A program made the position numbers and the translations under genes. A DNA stretch of 31,922 nt from a virus, in IMG/VR virus record IMGVR_UViG_3300009551_000587, positions 1 through 31,922 of that record; one strand, given 5' to 3'. Positions 6,582 to 15,352 of the stretch are shown piece after piece. Numbering within the stretch: the first letter of the stretch is position 1; each line of letters starts with the position of its first letter. The notes beneath the pieces were generated by a model. It was not told the DNA's origin. It searched no databases and saw nothing but the letters and a program-made list of their open reading frames with translations.

Positions 6582-8414
6582 ATGCGCGGCTGCGGCCGTC
6601 GCCGCCCGTCGCACATCTCCTTCCAAATTCGCACCCGTTCCGCTGAAATTGTAGCCCGTCTTATCCCCCAGTCTTAGGGCGGCATCGTAAGCATTCCGCA
6701 ATTGGGCAAGCTCGTTCGGCTCAAGCAAGGACTGCGCCCATGCCTGTCCCTTCGGCGTATTCCCCTGCAGCGCTCTGACGAACGTGGTCGGCTGCATTGC
6801 CAGGGTATTTGCCCCCTGAGACGGAGCGGCATTGCGCGATTGCTCTAGCGCATCTTCAATCACTCGACGCTTGACTGCCTGCCATGCTTCTGGAGACGCG
6901 TCCTGCATCATGGTTTTCGTTACCGACACTTCGCTTGGAGTCATGGCCTTCACGCGTGCAACGATCTTCTCCGGAGGGATCGTATTGAAGTCATCTCCCG
7001 TCATCGTGCCCGTCACATCCTCGCCGAGAAGCTTACCTAAAGGCGATTTCTTCAAATAATCGATCTGACCGCTGAAATTGCGGTAGTTTTGGTTTGCCGT
7101 GCGCAGCATGTCACCGACAGGGCCGCCCAGCTTCTCTGCATTTGCATCCAGATCGTTGTCAATCGCCCCAAGAAGGTCGCGCGCGACTTTGCGATCGACG
7201 CCTTCACCACTGATCTTTGCTTGTCCACCAGCTACCTTGGAAAGGTAGGAACGCAGGCTCATTAGGCTATTGACATCGCCCAGCCCAGAATCGGACGTCT
7301 TGTTCGCAAATCGTGTCAATGCTTCCGCGCCTGGCGTGGCGATGTTTCCATTTTCTGTGGCGATATCGGAGAGCGCTGCACGGAGATTATCCGGTTCAAT
7401 GAGTGGTCGACCGCCAATCTGTTGACGGATGGCTCCGTACTGCTGATCGGCTAGCGTCTTACGCTGCCCCTCGATATCGGCAATCTTGTTTTTGATCGCC
7501 GTACGGACAAGATCCCCCGTTTCCTCTGGACTACGAGCATTTTTGCTCGTGTTGTTGAGCATGCGGTTGATATAATCGTCGAGCGCTTGGGCAGCCTGAT
7601 CATCATGAGCGAAAACAGTGTCTGCCGTGTCCTTTGACTGACGCAGTTTCTGCTCCATGGTCGTCAGACCTTTACTTCCCGTGCTCTGTCCGGGCGTGAA
7701 TGGCACGCCAGTTTCTTGCGACAGCCGGTCGCTTTCCGTCATGAAGTCTTTTGCCGGTGAGGGCGCCGCGCCTTCCTGCGCCGCTTCGACCACCGGCTTC
7801 CCTGCGGCCATACGGAATGGAAGTTTTGCGGCATTGGCCAGAGCGCCAGTTATCTCCCCGGCTTGCTTTAGGCCACCTCCTACTACCGCGCCGAGAGCCG
7901 ACCCCTCGCCGATCTGCTTTAGCTTTTCGGTCCCGAAATCGTTCGCATTTTCGACTGGTGTCACCGCGCCAGCGCCGGCACCCCCGATTGCGCCAGCCTT
8001 GATGGCCTGGATAGCTCTTCCAAGCCAATTTGCACTCTGGGCACCCCCACCACCAATGCCCCCGATGGGCGCCGTAAGCGCAGCGCTTCCAGCCAAGCTG
8101 CCCCATTGGCCAGGACTCGTATTCAGCAGAGGACGATCCATTCGCGCACTATCTGCGACATCCGTGTCAATACGATCTTTCCAGCCTGGATCAAAAGCAG
8201 ATTGGACGACGGCCTCAGGCCCTACTAACCATGGATAATGCGCTACCAACTGCTCCGCACCCTGGGCTGTACTGTGCATGCCCTGCCCGATTGCGGCGAT
8301 GAATTTGTCAGCCGTGGACATTCCATCCAATGGGCCAGTAGTGCTTGGCTGCGGCGCGCTCTGGACATCAGAAAGCTTGAGCGGAGCGCTTTGAACTACC
8401 TCGGAAAGCTTCAT
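6348..8414 (-). CDS. Large internal virion / DNA ejection protein
   Basis: The 688-residue protein has no signal peptide. It shows Gly/Ala-rich segments (GSLAGSAALTAPIGGIGGGG, AIGGAGAGAV) that resemble membrane-active stretches of ejection proteins, followed by long helical, Gln/Lys/Ala-rich regions. Size, composition and place after the T7 gp14-like and second ejection genes fit the last and largest member of a podophage ejectosome, which leaves the capsid with the DNA and spans the cell envelope. Its start overlaps the stop of the 571-residue gene as ATGA. No enzymatic motif was recognised. The name is inferred from context and composition. Confidence 0.75.
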   Translation of the reverse strand: MKLSEVVQSAPLKLSDVQSAPQPSTTGPLDGMSTADKFIAAIGQGMHSTAQGAEQLVAHYPWLVGPEAVVQSAFDPGWKDRIDTDVADSARMDRPLLNTSPGQWGSLAGSAALTAPIGGIGGGGAQSANWLGRAIQAIKAGAIGGAGAGAVTPVENANDFGTEKLKQIGEGSALGAVVGGGLKQAGEITGALANAAKLPFRMAAGKPVVEAAQEGAAPSPAKDFMTESDRLSQETGVPFTPGQSTGSKGLTTMEQKLRQSKDTADTVFAHDDQAAQALDDYINRMLNNTSKNARSPEETGDLVRTAIKNKIADIEGQRKTLADQQYGAIRQQIGGRPLIEPDNLRAALSDIATENGNIATPGAEALTRFANKTSDSGLGDVNSLMSLRSYLSKVAGGQAKISGEGVDRKVARDLLGAIDNDLDANAEKLGGPVGDMLRTANQNYRNFSGQIDYLKKSPLGKLLGEDVTGTMTGDDFNTIPPEKIVARVKAMTPSEVSVTKTMMQDASPEAWQAVKRRVIEDALEQSRNAAPSQGANTLAMQPTTFVRALQGNTPKGQAWAQSLLEPNELAQLRNAYDAALRLGDKTGYNFSGTGANLEGDVRRAATAAAAHSVTGLAALGASKLAGIMTNKQLAAAMVDPEGRNILLQLRTLGSGSNRSKQLAAQLAAITAEKEKNAPNAGGDTTENP

Positions 8415-10126
8415 TGCACCAACTCCACATCGGGATCGCTGGGGTCACCACCCGTTACGCGATAGTGCTTTCCGCCGACAGAGATGATGTCTCCGACCTT
8501 ATGGCCGCTCTGCATTAAATCAGAGATTGAGGTATTTGGACTGATATCCGATGAGCCCACTTGGATGCCACTACGTTGAGCGATTTTGTCAAATGCGCTA
8601 TGTGCGTGTGGAGAAATAAAGTCCTTCTGCGCCGCAATCGTCCCCATGCCCTGCCGGTACTGATCTCCCAGTGCGTTGATCTTCGAATGTAGGAGTTCGT
8701 TGATCTGACCTGAAACCGCTTGCAACTGCTCAGGGGAGTTGGCGGCGTTGAGCGCAGAGCTCCACGTTTTAATATCCGATTCACTGCCACCGGTGCCGCG
8801 GTAGACGCGAGTCAATTCATCAACGAGCGCTTTTTTCGTCGCCTCGAACTGAGGAATGCGGGGATCGCCCATTGCGTTAGCGATCCAGTTCTTCGGTGCG
8901 TTCAGAGGCGTCAAAACACCACCGAAATTGTTCAGCTTTTGAGCGGAATCGCTCAAATCACCCAGATGGCCGCTAACCGTATTGAGCGCATTGATCGTTT
9001 GCGCCTCTTTACCCGAAGTAAACGCTTTGCGAGTTGCCGATCGCGCTTTGTAATTTGCCGCCTCGAAACTCGGATCGTAGCTGGCGACATTCGCCAGCAT
9101 CTCCTGCCAGTAGGGCGATTTCAGCGCGGACCCGCTAGGGAAATCCATGCGTCCTTCGGCAAGCGCTTTCACCTGAGCAGCATCTGCCGGAGCAAGAGTT
9201 TTTAGGAAGTCGTCACCGTGAATGGTCGATGCCATCGCCTCAGCGAGCGGATTGGCTGCGCCAGCAGTCGCTGTTGGGCTGATAGTAGCTGTCCATTGAC
9301 CCGGGCCGGCCGTCGGCTTGGCAGCTGCTTGGAAGTCAGCTCCGATACCAGCATCGTCCTTCCCGGCCTCAACCGCTTTGACGATCGCATCGCGCTGCTC
9401 GGGCGGAATATCGCCCGTTAGATCGAATTTGACGGGGCCACCAGGAGACTGCGAGGTGAAATGCGTTCCAGAATCCGGCGCAGCACCCATCATTGCTCCG
9501 CTGATCGTGGCCCCGTTTTTCGCAGCTTTCGCGAGATTGTCCACGCTCGCGGCATTTCTTTGTCCGATCAACGACTGGCCGATGGGAGTCGACGCGAATG
9601 ACTGCGCATCCGCGGACGCATACGGATTCACAACGGTGCCGTCTTCAACGCGCGTTACCGCAAGCGGCTTCAACGTGGCCGCCGAAACAATCCGTGAGGC
9701 ACCCAGGTCATTCCCAGACATTGCGGCCGTCAATGCGTTGTCTTGGGCGTCGTACTTTCTCTGCCCTTGAAGTGCCTCGTAGACCACGTTTGGATTGAAT
9801 CCAGCACGAAGCGTTCCGCTCAAAATAGCGGCTGTTCTCTGGTCTATTCCGTTATTCGACAAAGTCTGCTCGTAGGAGTTCTGCGCATTGTTCTCTGCTT
9901 CCGCTTTGACGGACTGAGCAACACGTAAGCGCTCCTGAGCAAGGGCGTCTCGCATCCTCGAGCCCTGATAGGCGCCCTGCATCACAGCTTGCTGCTGGCG
10001 CAAGCCATTCCCTAACAGCGCGCTCGCAAGAGAAGCTCCCGTATTGTCGAGCGGATTGCTGTATCTCGCCTGCATTGCCGCGCCCAAAGAAGGCGAAGAA
10101 TTCGGGAGATTTTCGTACAGAGCCAT
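8411..10126 (-). CDS. Internal virion / DNA ejection protein
   Basis: This 571-residue, mostly helical protein is rich in Ala, Gln, Asn and Ser. Its N-terminus (ENLPNSSPSLGAAMQARYSN) is followed by Gln-rich helices, and it has a long middle region. The C-terminus ends in a small beta motif (VGDIISVGGKHYRVTGGDP) common at the ends of phage structural proteins. It starts 11 nt after the previous gene with a purine-rich leader (GGGGACCGCGGA), and its stop overlaps the next start. It is probably the second large ejectosome protein, stored inside the capsid and ejected with the DNA. No catalytic motif was seen. Confidence 0.75.
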   Translation of the reverse strand: MALYENLPNSSPSLGAAMQARYSNPLDNTGASLASALLGNGLRQQQAVMQGAYQGSRMRDALAQERLRVAQSVKAEAENNAQNSYEQTLSNNGIDQRTAAILSGTLRAGFNPNVVYEALQGQRKYDAQDNALTAAMSGNDLGASRIVSAATLKPLAVTRVEDGTVVNPYASADAQSFASTPIGQSLIGQRNAASVDNLAKAAKNGATISGAMMGAAPDSGTHFTSQSPGGPVKFDLTGDIPPEQRDAIVKAVEAGKDDAGIGADFQAAAKPTAGPGQWTATISPTATAGAANPLAEAMASTIHGDDFLKTLAPADAAQVKALAEGRMDFPSGSALKSPYWQEMLANVASYDPSFEAANYKARSATRKAFTSGKEAQTINALNTVSGHLGDLSDSAQKLNNFGGVLTPLNAPKNWIANAMGDPRIPQFEATKKALVDELTRVYRGTGGSESDIKTWSSALNAANSPEQLQAVSGQINELLHSKINALGDQYRQGMGTIAAQKDFISPHAHSAFDKIAQRSGIQVGSSDISPNTSISDLMQSGHKVGDIISVGGKHYRVTGGDPSDPDVELVQ

Positions 10127-10137
10127 TCCGCGGTCCC

Positions 10138-10830
10138 CTAAATCAGTCCAGATGTGTCGGCGGACAAATCGGAATAATCCATCCCGCTATACGGGTACGA
10201 GCCGGATTTCGCCGCCTGTGCGGCCTTCAATGCCGCAAGAAAATTGGCGCTCCCAGATGAGCCGGAATAGACGCCCGCTCCAGCCTGCAACCCGCTACCC
10301 AGTAGGCCGATCCAGGGGTTTTGGCGAATCGATTGAAACTTAAGCGTATCCAGGTAATTCTGCCCCTGTAGCTTTCGGCCGAGCGCTCCCAAATCATTCG
10401 CGTAGTTGTCGATATTGACCGTGTTTGCCTGTCGCTCCAAGGTGGGCGCAGCCATTCCGGCCATGAGTCCAGCGGTCGTGTTGCCGTAGTTTGAGATGCC
10501 TTGCGCGGCATCCGCGCCGGCATTTTGATAAGCCTGCGATACGGCGCCAGCGGATTGCAACGGCTTCACTGATTGCGCCTGATTTGCCTTCAACTGCCCC
10601 GTAAGCGCCGCTGTCTGCTGCTGCAATTGAGGCTGATCTGTCAGCCTCGCTTGCTGCGAGATCATCTGGCCTGTACGCGCATCCGCCTGCCGTTGAATCG
10701 CAGACTGATCTCTAATCTGCTGCGCAAGTGTCTGATCCTGCTTTTTCGCGGTCTGCTGCTGATTATAATAATTCGCCCCGGCGCCAAGCGCCGACATCGC
10801 GAGAGGGATCCAGATTGCCTCAGTACCCAT
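10138..10830 (-). CDS. Internal virion protein with N-terminal hydrophobic segment
   Basis: The 230-residue protein starts MGTEAIWIPLAMSALGAGAN, a hydrophobic segment, and continues with Gln-rich helices (YYNQQQTAKKQDQTLAQQIR) and a Gly/Ser-rich end. The start at 10830 is fixed by GGAGG 8 nt upstream; the frame is open further upstream but with an Arg/Cys-rich, non-phage-like sequence. It overlaps the previous gene by 11 nt. Composition and position fit a podophage ejection protein, possibly lining the DNA channel through the inner membrane. Confidence 0.75.
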   Translation of the reverse strand: MGTEAIWIPLAMSALGAGANYYNQQQTAKKQDQTLAQQIRDQSAIQRQADARTGQMISQQARLTDQPQLQQQTAALTGQLKANQAQSVKPLQSAGAVSQAYQNAGADAAQGISNYGNTTAGLMAGMAAPTLERQANTVNIDNYANDLGALGRKLQGQNYLDTLKFQSIRQNPWIGLLGSGLQAGAGVYSGSSGSANFLAALKAAQAAKSGSYPYSGMDYSDLSADTSGLI

Positions 10831-11458
10831 AGCTATAACCTCCACCACCATTCGAGCCAGGTCCGAACATCGGCGAGAAAATGGAGCCGTACCCGTACAG
10901 CATGGCTTGCTGCTGCGCCTTTTGGTTCTGGCTATTTGAATAGATGTTCGCGAAGTTATCGAACAGACCACCTAACTGCTGCGCCTGAGCCGTTCCCTGG
11001 GCAGATTGCAAATTGCTTTGCAGGCCCTGGGTGGCCATCTGCGATGATGTCGACGTGTCCGCGCCAGTCTGCGCCATGCCAAGCAATTGCATTCGCGTGC
11101 TTTCATCTGAATTCATCAGATTTGCTTTTGCCTGCTGGCCGTACTGAGACGCTTGAAGCAAGCCTTTCTGATAAGCCTGTCCAAGCTGACCACCCTCGGC
11201 CGCCTGCTGGCTACCACCAGCAAGACCTTGTCGCGCGAGCGCGAACTTTAGATTGCGCTGCTGAATGGTATTCTGGCGATTGAGGTCGTTGGTGTAATAC
11301 TGCGTCGTATCGGATGCGAGTTTGTCGTACTGAGAGGTTCGCGATGGGTCGGAGAAAATCTTATTGATTGCCGAGGTCGACGCAGCGATCTGCGCCTGGC
11401 GCTCCTGCTCGGCTTGATTTGCTGCATTCTGTGCCGAATTGTCACTCGATCCGCCCAT
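10820..11458 (-). CDS. T7 gp14-like internal virion protein
   Basis: The 212-residue protein is rich in Gln, Ala and Ser, with repeated helical runs (NLKFALARQGLAGGSQQAAE, AQGTAQAQQLGG) and a Gly/Tyr tail (GSNGGGGYSYGY). The LKFALARQGLAGGS segment is typical of gp14-type ejection proteins of podophages that insert in the outer membrane. The start at 11458 overlaps the GNAT-like gene stop as TGATG; a longer frame reaches 11515 but lies within the upstream gene. It belongs to the ejection unit headed by repeated-element copy b. Confidence 0.75.
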   Translation of the reverse strand: MGGSSDNSAQNAANQAEQERQAQIAASTSAINKIFSDPSRTSQYDKLASDTTQYYTNDLNRQNTIQQRNLKFALARQGLAGGSQQAAEGGQLGQAYQKGLLQASQYGQQAKANLMNSDESTRMQLLGMAQTGADTSTSSQMATQGLQSNLQSAQGTAQAQQLGGLFDNFANIYSNSQNQKAQQQAMLYGYGSIFSPMFGPGSNGGGGYSYGY

Positions 11459-11946
11459 CAGGCTACCCTCGAAAAAAGCGCTACGTCTTGGCCTTGAAGG
11501 CCATAAGCGCGCCACGTCCCCTCACGCACTAGCTTCAATCCCCGCTCGTACCACTCGATTGCGCGCGCGCGCGAAGCAAGGCAGTTCGTTTGCAAGCGAC
11601 GAGCGCCCGCTTCGAACAAACCGTCCGCGACCCACCGGGATGCCTTTGTGATCGAGCGCCACCCATCTTTCCAGCCATCGCACGAACCAACCATCCATGA
11701 CTGCCAAACACCTGGCAGCACTTCATGGTAGCCACCCGCGCACGCTGGGAAGCCATCGGGCCCGAGCAGCGTGAATTTCAAGCCAGGCGTATTCATGAAA
11801 CCGACAGCCGCGGCTTCGTGATCGAACGTCTGCGCAGGCACGAATGCAAGGTATTGCTCGATCTCATCCGGACGCATGCGCTCACAGAGATAGAGCAAGT
11901 GCGCTGGACGGCAAGCAATTAGATTTGACGGCGGATCGGCTCGCAT
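11458..11946 (-). CDS. GNAT-fold protein, gp13/DUF2833-like
   Basis: The 162-residue protein resembles the acetyltransferase-fold proteins found just before ejection genes in T7-like and related podophages. Supporting patterns are CAGGYHEVLPGVWQSWMVGS (core strands), then AGARRLQTNCLASRARAIEW and YERGLKLVREG, the typical GNAT helix and last strands. The usual R/Q-x-x-G-x-G/A acetyl-CoA loop is not evident, so it may be structural or non-catalytic. The ATG at 11946 has no Shine-Dalgarno (GCGCGT precedes it), but the repeated element ends exactly 26 nt upstream. It is the first gene of the ejection unit. Confidence 0.7.
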   Translation of the reverse strand: MRADPPSNLIACRPAHLLYLCERMRPDEIEQYLAFVPAQTFDHEAAAVGFMNTPGLKFTLLGPDGFPACAGGYHEVLPGVWQSWMVGSCDGWKDGWRSITKASRWVADGLFEAGARRLQTNCLASRARAIEWYERGLKLVREGTWRAYGLQGQDVALFSRVA

Positions 11947-11972
11947 ACGCGCAGCGTTCCATAGTTATATCA

Positions 11973-11985
11973 ATGGTCAAGGGTC
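11973..11985 (-). promoter_or_regulatory. Repeated element, copy b (before the ejection genes)
   Basis: The minus strand reads GACCCTTGACCAT, preceded by T so that TGA is the stop codon of the hub C-terminal gene. A 26-nt spacer leads to the ATG at 11946. Bases 6-10 of the spacer (TAACT) match copy d, and bases 20-26 (TGCGCGT) match copy c at the same offset. Confidence 0.65.
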
Positions 11986-12490
11986 ATGCGGTCGGGCGCG
12001 AATCCCTCAGATACATCGTCACGGCGTACAACGCCCATTTACTCGCACTTGAAAACGTTACCTTGAACGAGAACGAAGGCACGAATAAGGTCAATGGGAT
12101 AAATACCCCTGGGACCGTATCTGGAATTGTCGAATACACCGCCGTGAATGCCGATGTGTTCGACTCGTCGTAGCCGATCGACACGTCCGCGAGAAGTTGC
12201 GAGGAAGCCGTCATATCGAAGCCGACCATCAGCTTCGAAAGTCCAGGTTGCCCCATATCAAGCCAAGGCCATTGGATCGTTGAGGTGAACTCGGAAAATT
12301 TCGGCGAATTACCAACGTAGTCGCCTAGCGCACTCTGATCGACGGCGAGCACATCATCGCCAGAGCGGATGTACAGCGTACCGGCGTCTTGGGCAAACGC
12401 ATCGATTTGGAATGGAAACGTATACCTGCTCCACGCCCCAACTTCGCCGGTTCGGCTCAATGTGTAAACAAATACCGTAGTGTCAGTCAT
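11984..12490 (-). CDS. C-terminal part of a P22 gp10-like tail hub
   Basis: The 168-residue protein starts MTDTTVFVYTLSRTGEVGAW and contains SRYTFPFQIDAFA, LYIRSGDDVLAVD and QWPWLDMGQPGLSK. I recall these motifs from the C-terminal part of the podophage tail hub/stabilisation protein (P22 gp10-like; T7 gp12 role). In that family this region normally follows a strand like the one that ends the 14003-15352 protein. Here it is a separate gene after two others. The start at 12490 overlaps the previous stop as ATGA. Its stop lies in repeated-element copy b. Confidence 0.7.
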   Translation of the reverse strand: MTDTTVFVYTLSRTGEVGAWSRYTFPFQIDAFAQDAGTLYIRSGDDVLAVDQSALGDYVGNSPKFSEFTSTIQWPWLDMGQPGLSKLMVGFDMTASSQLLADVSIGYDESNTSAFTAVYSTIPDTVPGVFIPLTLFVPSFSFKVTFSSASKWALYAVTMYLRDSRPTA

Positions 12491-13080
12491 GACGGAGTGA
12501 ACTCGAATTGCAAGCGATTGCCTCGGTTCATGCCAAGCTTGGAAAAATTCAGTCCCGTGGGGATTGTGGCTTGCACGTACTCCATACCCCACCGATCACG
12601 CTGCATACGCGTGCACAACGTCTGACCATTCATGTAAGCAAGAATCATGTCATTCGAGCCCACCAGCGTCTCCAGCGCGCGCTTGTCGTCCATCGCCACA
12701 TGAGGGTGTGAATAGGAACCCGGGAATGACCTGAAAACCTGCGCATGCGCAATCGGGTCATACCACCATAAGTTCATCACGCCAGCTTGCATGAACGCCA
12801 CACAAGGGTTCATGTTCTGATCGAACGTACCGGATATTTCCGTTGTTCCGGCCTGAGTGAATAGTACGATCGGGCCGCCAGTCGATGGCGCAGAAACGCT
12901 GACCGTTCCGGTTGACGTATCCAAAGTAAACGTCCACACCTGAACTTGCAGCCCCTGCGACGAATCCTGTAGCGCAACTCCACCTAGCTCGTAGTCGAGC
13001 GTCGCACTTATGGCCAGATCGTCTGGTGGCAGAAGTAAGGCGTACTGCGGACTCGTCGATAGAATGTTCTGCGGCATCAT
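12487..13080 (-). CDS. Tail/neck protein of unknown role
   Basis: The 197-residue protein starts MMPQNILSTSPQYALLLPPD; the ATG at 13080 overlaps the previous stop as ATGA. It is beta-rich, with VQVWTFTLDTSTGTVSVSAP, FDQNMNPCVAFMQAGVMNLW and WGMEYVQATIPTG, resembling beta-propeller strands in phage tail hubs. It lies between the middle and C-terminal parts of the split hub and may belong to the same assembly. No signal peptide or membrane segment. The exact family was not recognised. Confidence 0.68.
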   Translation of the reverse strand: MMPQNILSTSPQYALLLPPDDLAISATLDYELGGVALQDSSQGLQVQVWTFTLDTSTGTVSVSAPSTGGPIVLFTQAGTTEISGTFDQNMNPCVAFMQAGVMNLWWYDPIAHAQVFRSFPGSYSHPHVAMDDKRALETLVGSNDMILAYMNGQTLCTRMQRDRWGMEYVQATIPTGLNFSKLGMNRGNRLQFEFTPS

Positions 13081-13991
13081 AGCGGGTGATTCGCCCATGA
13101 CACGCGGGTAACAAACGTCAATTGCTGTGTGTTTGTCTTGTCGATCGGAGGCGAAATTCCCATTTGGACGGAACCTAAGGTAGTTCCAACAACGTAAGAC
13201 TGAATACCAGTGATCGCCGTGTTGATGACGGACGATGCCGTTAAATCGACGTAGTAATTTCCATTTGTATATGACGACAAAGTCGATGATAAAGCGCCAA
13301 TGCTTGTCCCAGACGGAATTGAGGTGATGGGCTGTATTACTGACTGAAACCAGGATGGATTTCCTCCGGAAGAATAGAATCCGGCTTTTGCACCGATGTT
13401 CACGGTGCCGGAATTGGTAACCATCGCAGCACGGATCGTGATGGTGTATGACGTACTGTTGATAGTCACCGTTGCTGTGGCATCGCTCGCGGGAGGGTAA
13501 TAGCGAAGTTCATAGGTGACGTTTAGGTATTCGTCGCCCAAAACCGTAATAGTCGTTGGACTTCCCAAACCGTCGAGAATCAGCTGACGAGAAAAAAGTT
13601 TCCCATCATTCGCAGTACTTGCTCCCACGCCAACTTCTGAAAAGTTGTGCGCAACATTACCAAGCGCGGCAGGCGTGAACTGCCATGTTTTTATGTTTGA
13701 AATGTAGTACGGAGGACTTGATTGTGCGGTGATTGTGTTGCTAATCACGTTCGTAGTTCCAGCAACGTACGAATCGAGTCCGGTTTGGGTCGCTACTGGC
13801 GTCGAACTCCCTAGACCAACTTGGCAGGCACCATTGATTGAGCCTAGCGAACCAAGAAGATCAAGCCCATTGGTGAGGACGAGGTTGTTGAACCATCCTG
13901 TGCTGCAGCGTAATTCGCCATCCTGCCCTAAGACATCAAGCTTATATCGGCCGCCAATGCCAAATTTGAGATGGATATTCGGTTCCGTCAT
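13077..13991 (-). CDS. Tail/appendage structural protein
   Basis: The 304-residue protein has an N-terminal module LKFGIGGRYKLDVLGQDGEL, then TGWFNNLVLTNGLDLLG. I recognise this as a recurrent pattern at the N-termini of phage minor tail proteins. The rest is Ser/Thr/Gly-rich beta structure. The start at 13991 has GAGGG upstream and lies 11 nt after the hub middle gene. Its stop overlaps the next start as ATGA. It is an insertion between two hub segments and could form an appendage attached at the hub. Confidence 0.7.
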   Translation of the reverse strand: MTEPNIHLKFGIGGRYKLDVLGQDGELRCSTGWFNNLVLTNGLDLLGSLGSINGACQVGLGSSTPVATQTGLDSYVAGTTNVISNTITAQSSPPYYISNIKTWQFTPAALGNVAHNFSEVGVGASTANDGKLFSRQLILDGLGSPTTITVLGDEYLNVTYELRYYPPASDATATVTINSTSYTITIRAAMVTNSGTVNIGAKAGFYSSGGNPSWFQSVIQPITSIPSGTSIGALSSTLSSYTNGNYYVDLTASSVINTAITGIQSYVVGTTLGSVQMGISPPIDKTNTQQLTFVTRVSWANHPL

Positions 13992-14002
13992 GATCTTGAC
14001 CC

Positions 14003-15352
14003 TCAGAAAAACGATGCATCCCCGGGAACGCCGGGGAATGCAATCCAGTACTGACCAGCGGCTGGGTAGTAAGTCGCCAATGGAACGACATCAGAACTCA
14101 GGGCAGAAATTGCGCCCTGCACGAGCGTATCGATCGGTACGCCAACATCGCCCGCCTCAAGATTTCCCGAGCCGCCTGATATTCCCATCGAGCGAACGCC
14201 GAGCGCCGACAAGAAGAAAAGATCGTTAGAAATGGGAGACAGCGCTTTGTGGTACACCGAGCCTACGGGGATGGCATCGAGAAGAGCCGCATTTGCAGGG
14301 TCTTCGTCGACCTGCCACATCTGGAACCCGTTGGCATTGAACGCCACGAGGTTGGACCGATACAGCCCAAGAGCTTGTACGGGAGTGTTCCCATAGTTCT
14401 GCAGCCCATAAGGCAGGAATCCCGCATCAGCCGTCGACGTCCAATCGGTCGCATCCGATGTTGCAGAGAATCGAATGACGTCATTGTCCGCGGCGTAGAC
14501 TTTTGATGCGGCGATGGCCACATACTTCGTTTGCGGACAATTCGAATCGGAGATCTTTGGCGTGGTGCACGTCCACACAACGTCTCCATCCGTGACCGTC
14601 TGGCCCACAATGGTCGGCCATGCTGGTTCTGTCGCCGCCGAATCCATCAGTGGAGATGCTGTCCACTGCACTTTCGTCATGGCGCCGGCGGTCCATGTCA
14701 CACCACCATCGACGACCGTAGCGCCCACTGTCGTTGGCCAGTTCGGCTCAGTTGCTCCCGACTTCGCCGCCGCGGCTTGAGTCGCCGTATATATAAGCGG
14801 AGTAGCGGCCGTAGGAATTGTGTAGTTCCATGAGAACGAGTCACATCCCAGGGCACTCACGCCGCTAACGTTCTTGCCGTTGGCCCCAATGGCCGCAAAC
14901 GCTGCCCCAGCCGGCGCGGAAGCTGTGACCGTTGAGCGCTCCCAGGTGTGTCCATGCTTGGTGGCGATCACATTGCCATCGGAGCGAGACAGGAATGTCT
15001 TGCTGCTGTCGTACCAGTAAATGGAAACCGAACAGGTGGCGTCATTGTCAGACGCAAGACCATGCAATACCTGGCATGTCGCGGTGATGCTCTGCCCAAC
15101 AGACACCGGTACCTGATTGGTGTTAACCAGTGGAATATCGGTGCCTGCATACTTGCTTAGGTCAGCTTTGCCGATCGAGCCACCGTATCCTTGGTCGCTA
15201 TTCCATACCCATCCTGCACTGGCATTCCAGCCGTTGAGTTTGTCGGCGAAATTCGCGTTCGCCGGAGACGGGCTCGCCGTGACTTGCACCACCGTGGGCA
15301 CAACGGTCGCGCCAGGCGCGTAGGTAGTTCCGGGCAGCCAAGTGTCGGTCAT
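14003..15352 (-). CDS. Tail hub protein, middle part with sugar-binding-like modules
   Basis: This 449-residue protein joins two parts. Residues 1-270 carry a beta domain and repeated modules with the consensus EPxWPxxxGxTVxDGxVxW (ATEPNWPTTVGATVVDGG, ATEPAWPTIVGQTVTDGD), resembling small carbohydrate-binding-like inserts in phage tails. The C-terminal part has DNDVIRFSATSDATDW, VAFNANGFQMWQVDEDP and DLFFLSALGVRSM, the propeller-like core of P22 gp10-type hubs. The protein ends shortly after AAGQYWIAFPG, where the family normally continues. It starts by ATGA overlap with the 378-residue gene, which seems to be its N-terminal partner. Confidence 0.73.
   Translation of the reverse strand: MTDTWLPGTTYAPGATVVPTVVQVTASPSPANANFADKLNGWNASAGWVWNSDQGYGGSIGKADLSKYAGTDIPLVNTNQVPVSVGQSITATCQVLHGLASDNDATCSVSIYWYDSSKTFLSRSDGNVIATKHGHTWERSTVTASAPAGAAFAAIGANGKNVSGVSALGCDSFSWNYTIPTAATPLIYTATQAAAAKSGATEPNWPTTVGATVVDGGVTWTAGAMTKVQWTASPLMDSAATEPAWPTIVGQTVTDGDVVWTCTTPKISDSNCPQTKYVAIAASKVYAADNDVIRFSATSDATDWTSTADAGFLPYGLQNYGNTPVQALGLYRSNLVAFNANGFQMWQVDEDPANAALLDAIPVGSVYHKALSPISNDLFFLSALGVRSMGISGGSGNLEAGDVGVPIDTLVQGAISALSSDVVPLATYYPAAGQYWIAFPGVPGDASFF

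Noticed and set aside
10820-11515. Longer start of the gp14-like gene at 11515
   Set aside because: The extra residues lie inside the GNAT-like gene and look basic and low quality; the TGATG overlap at 11458 decides the start.
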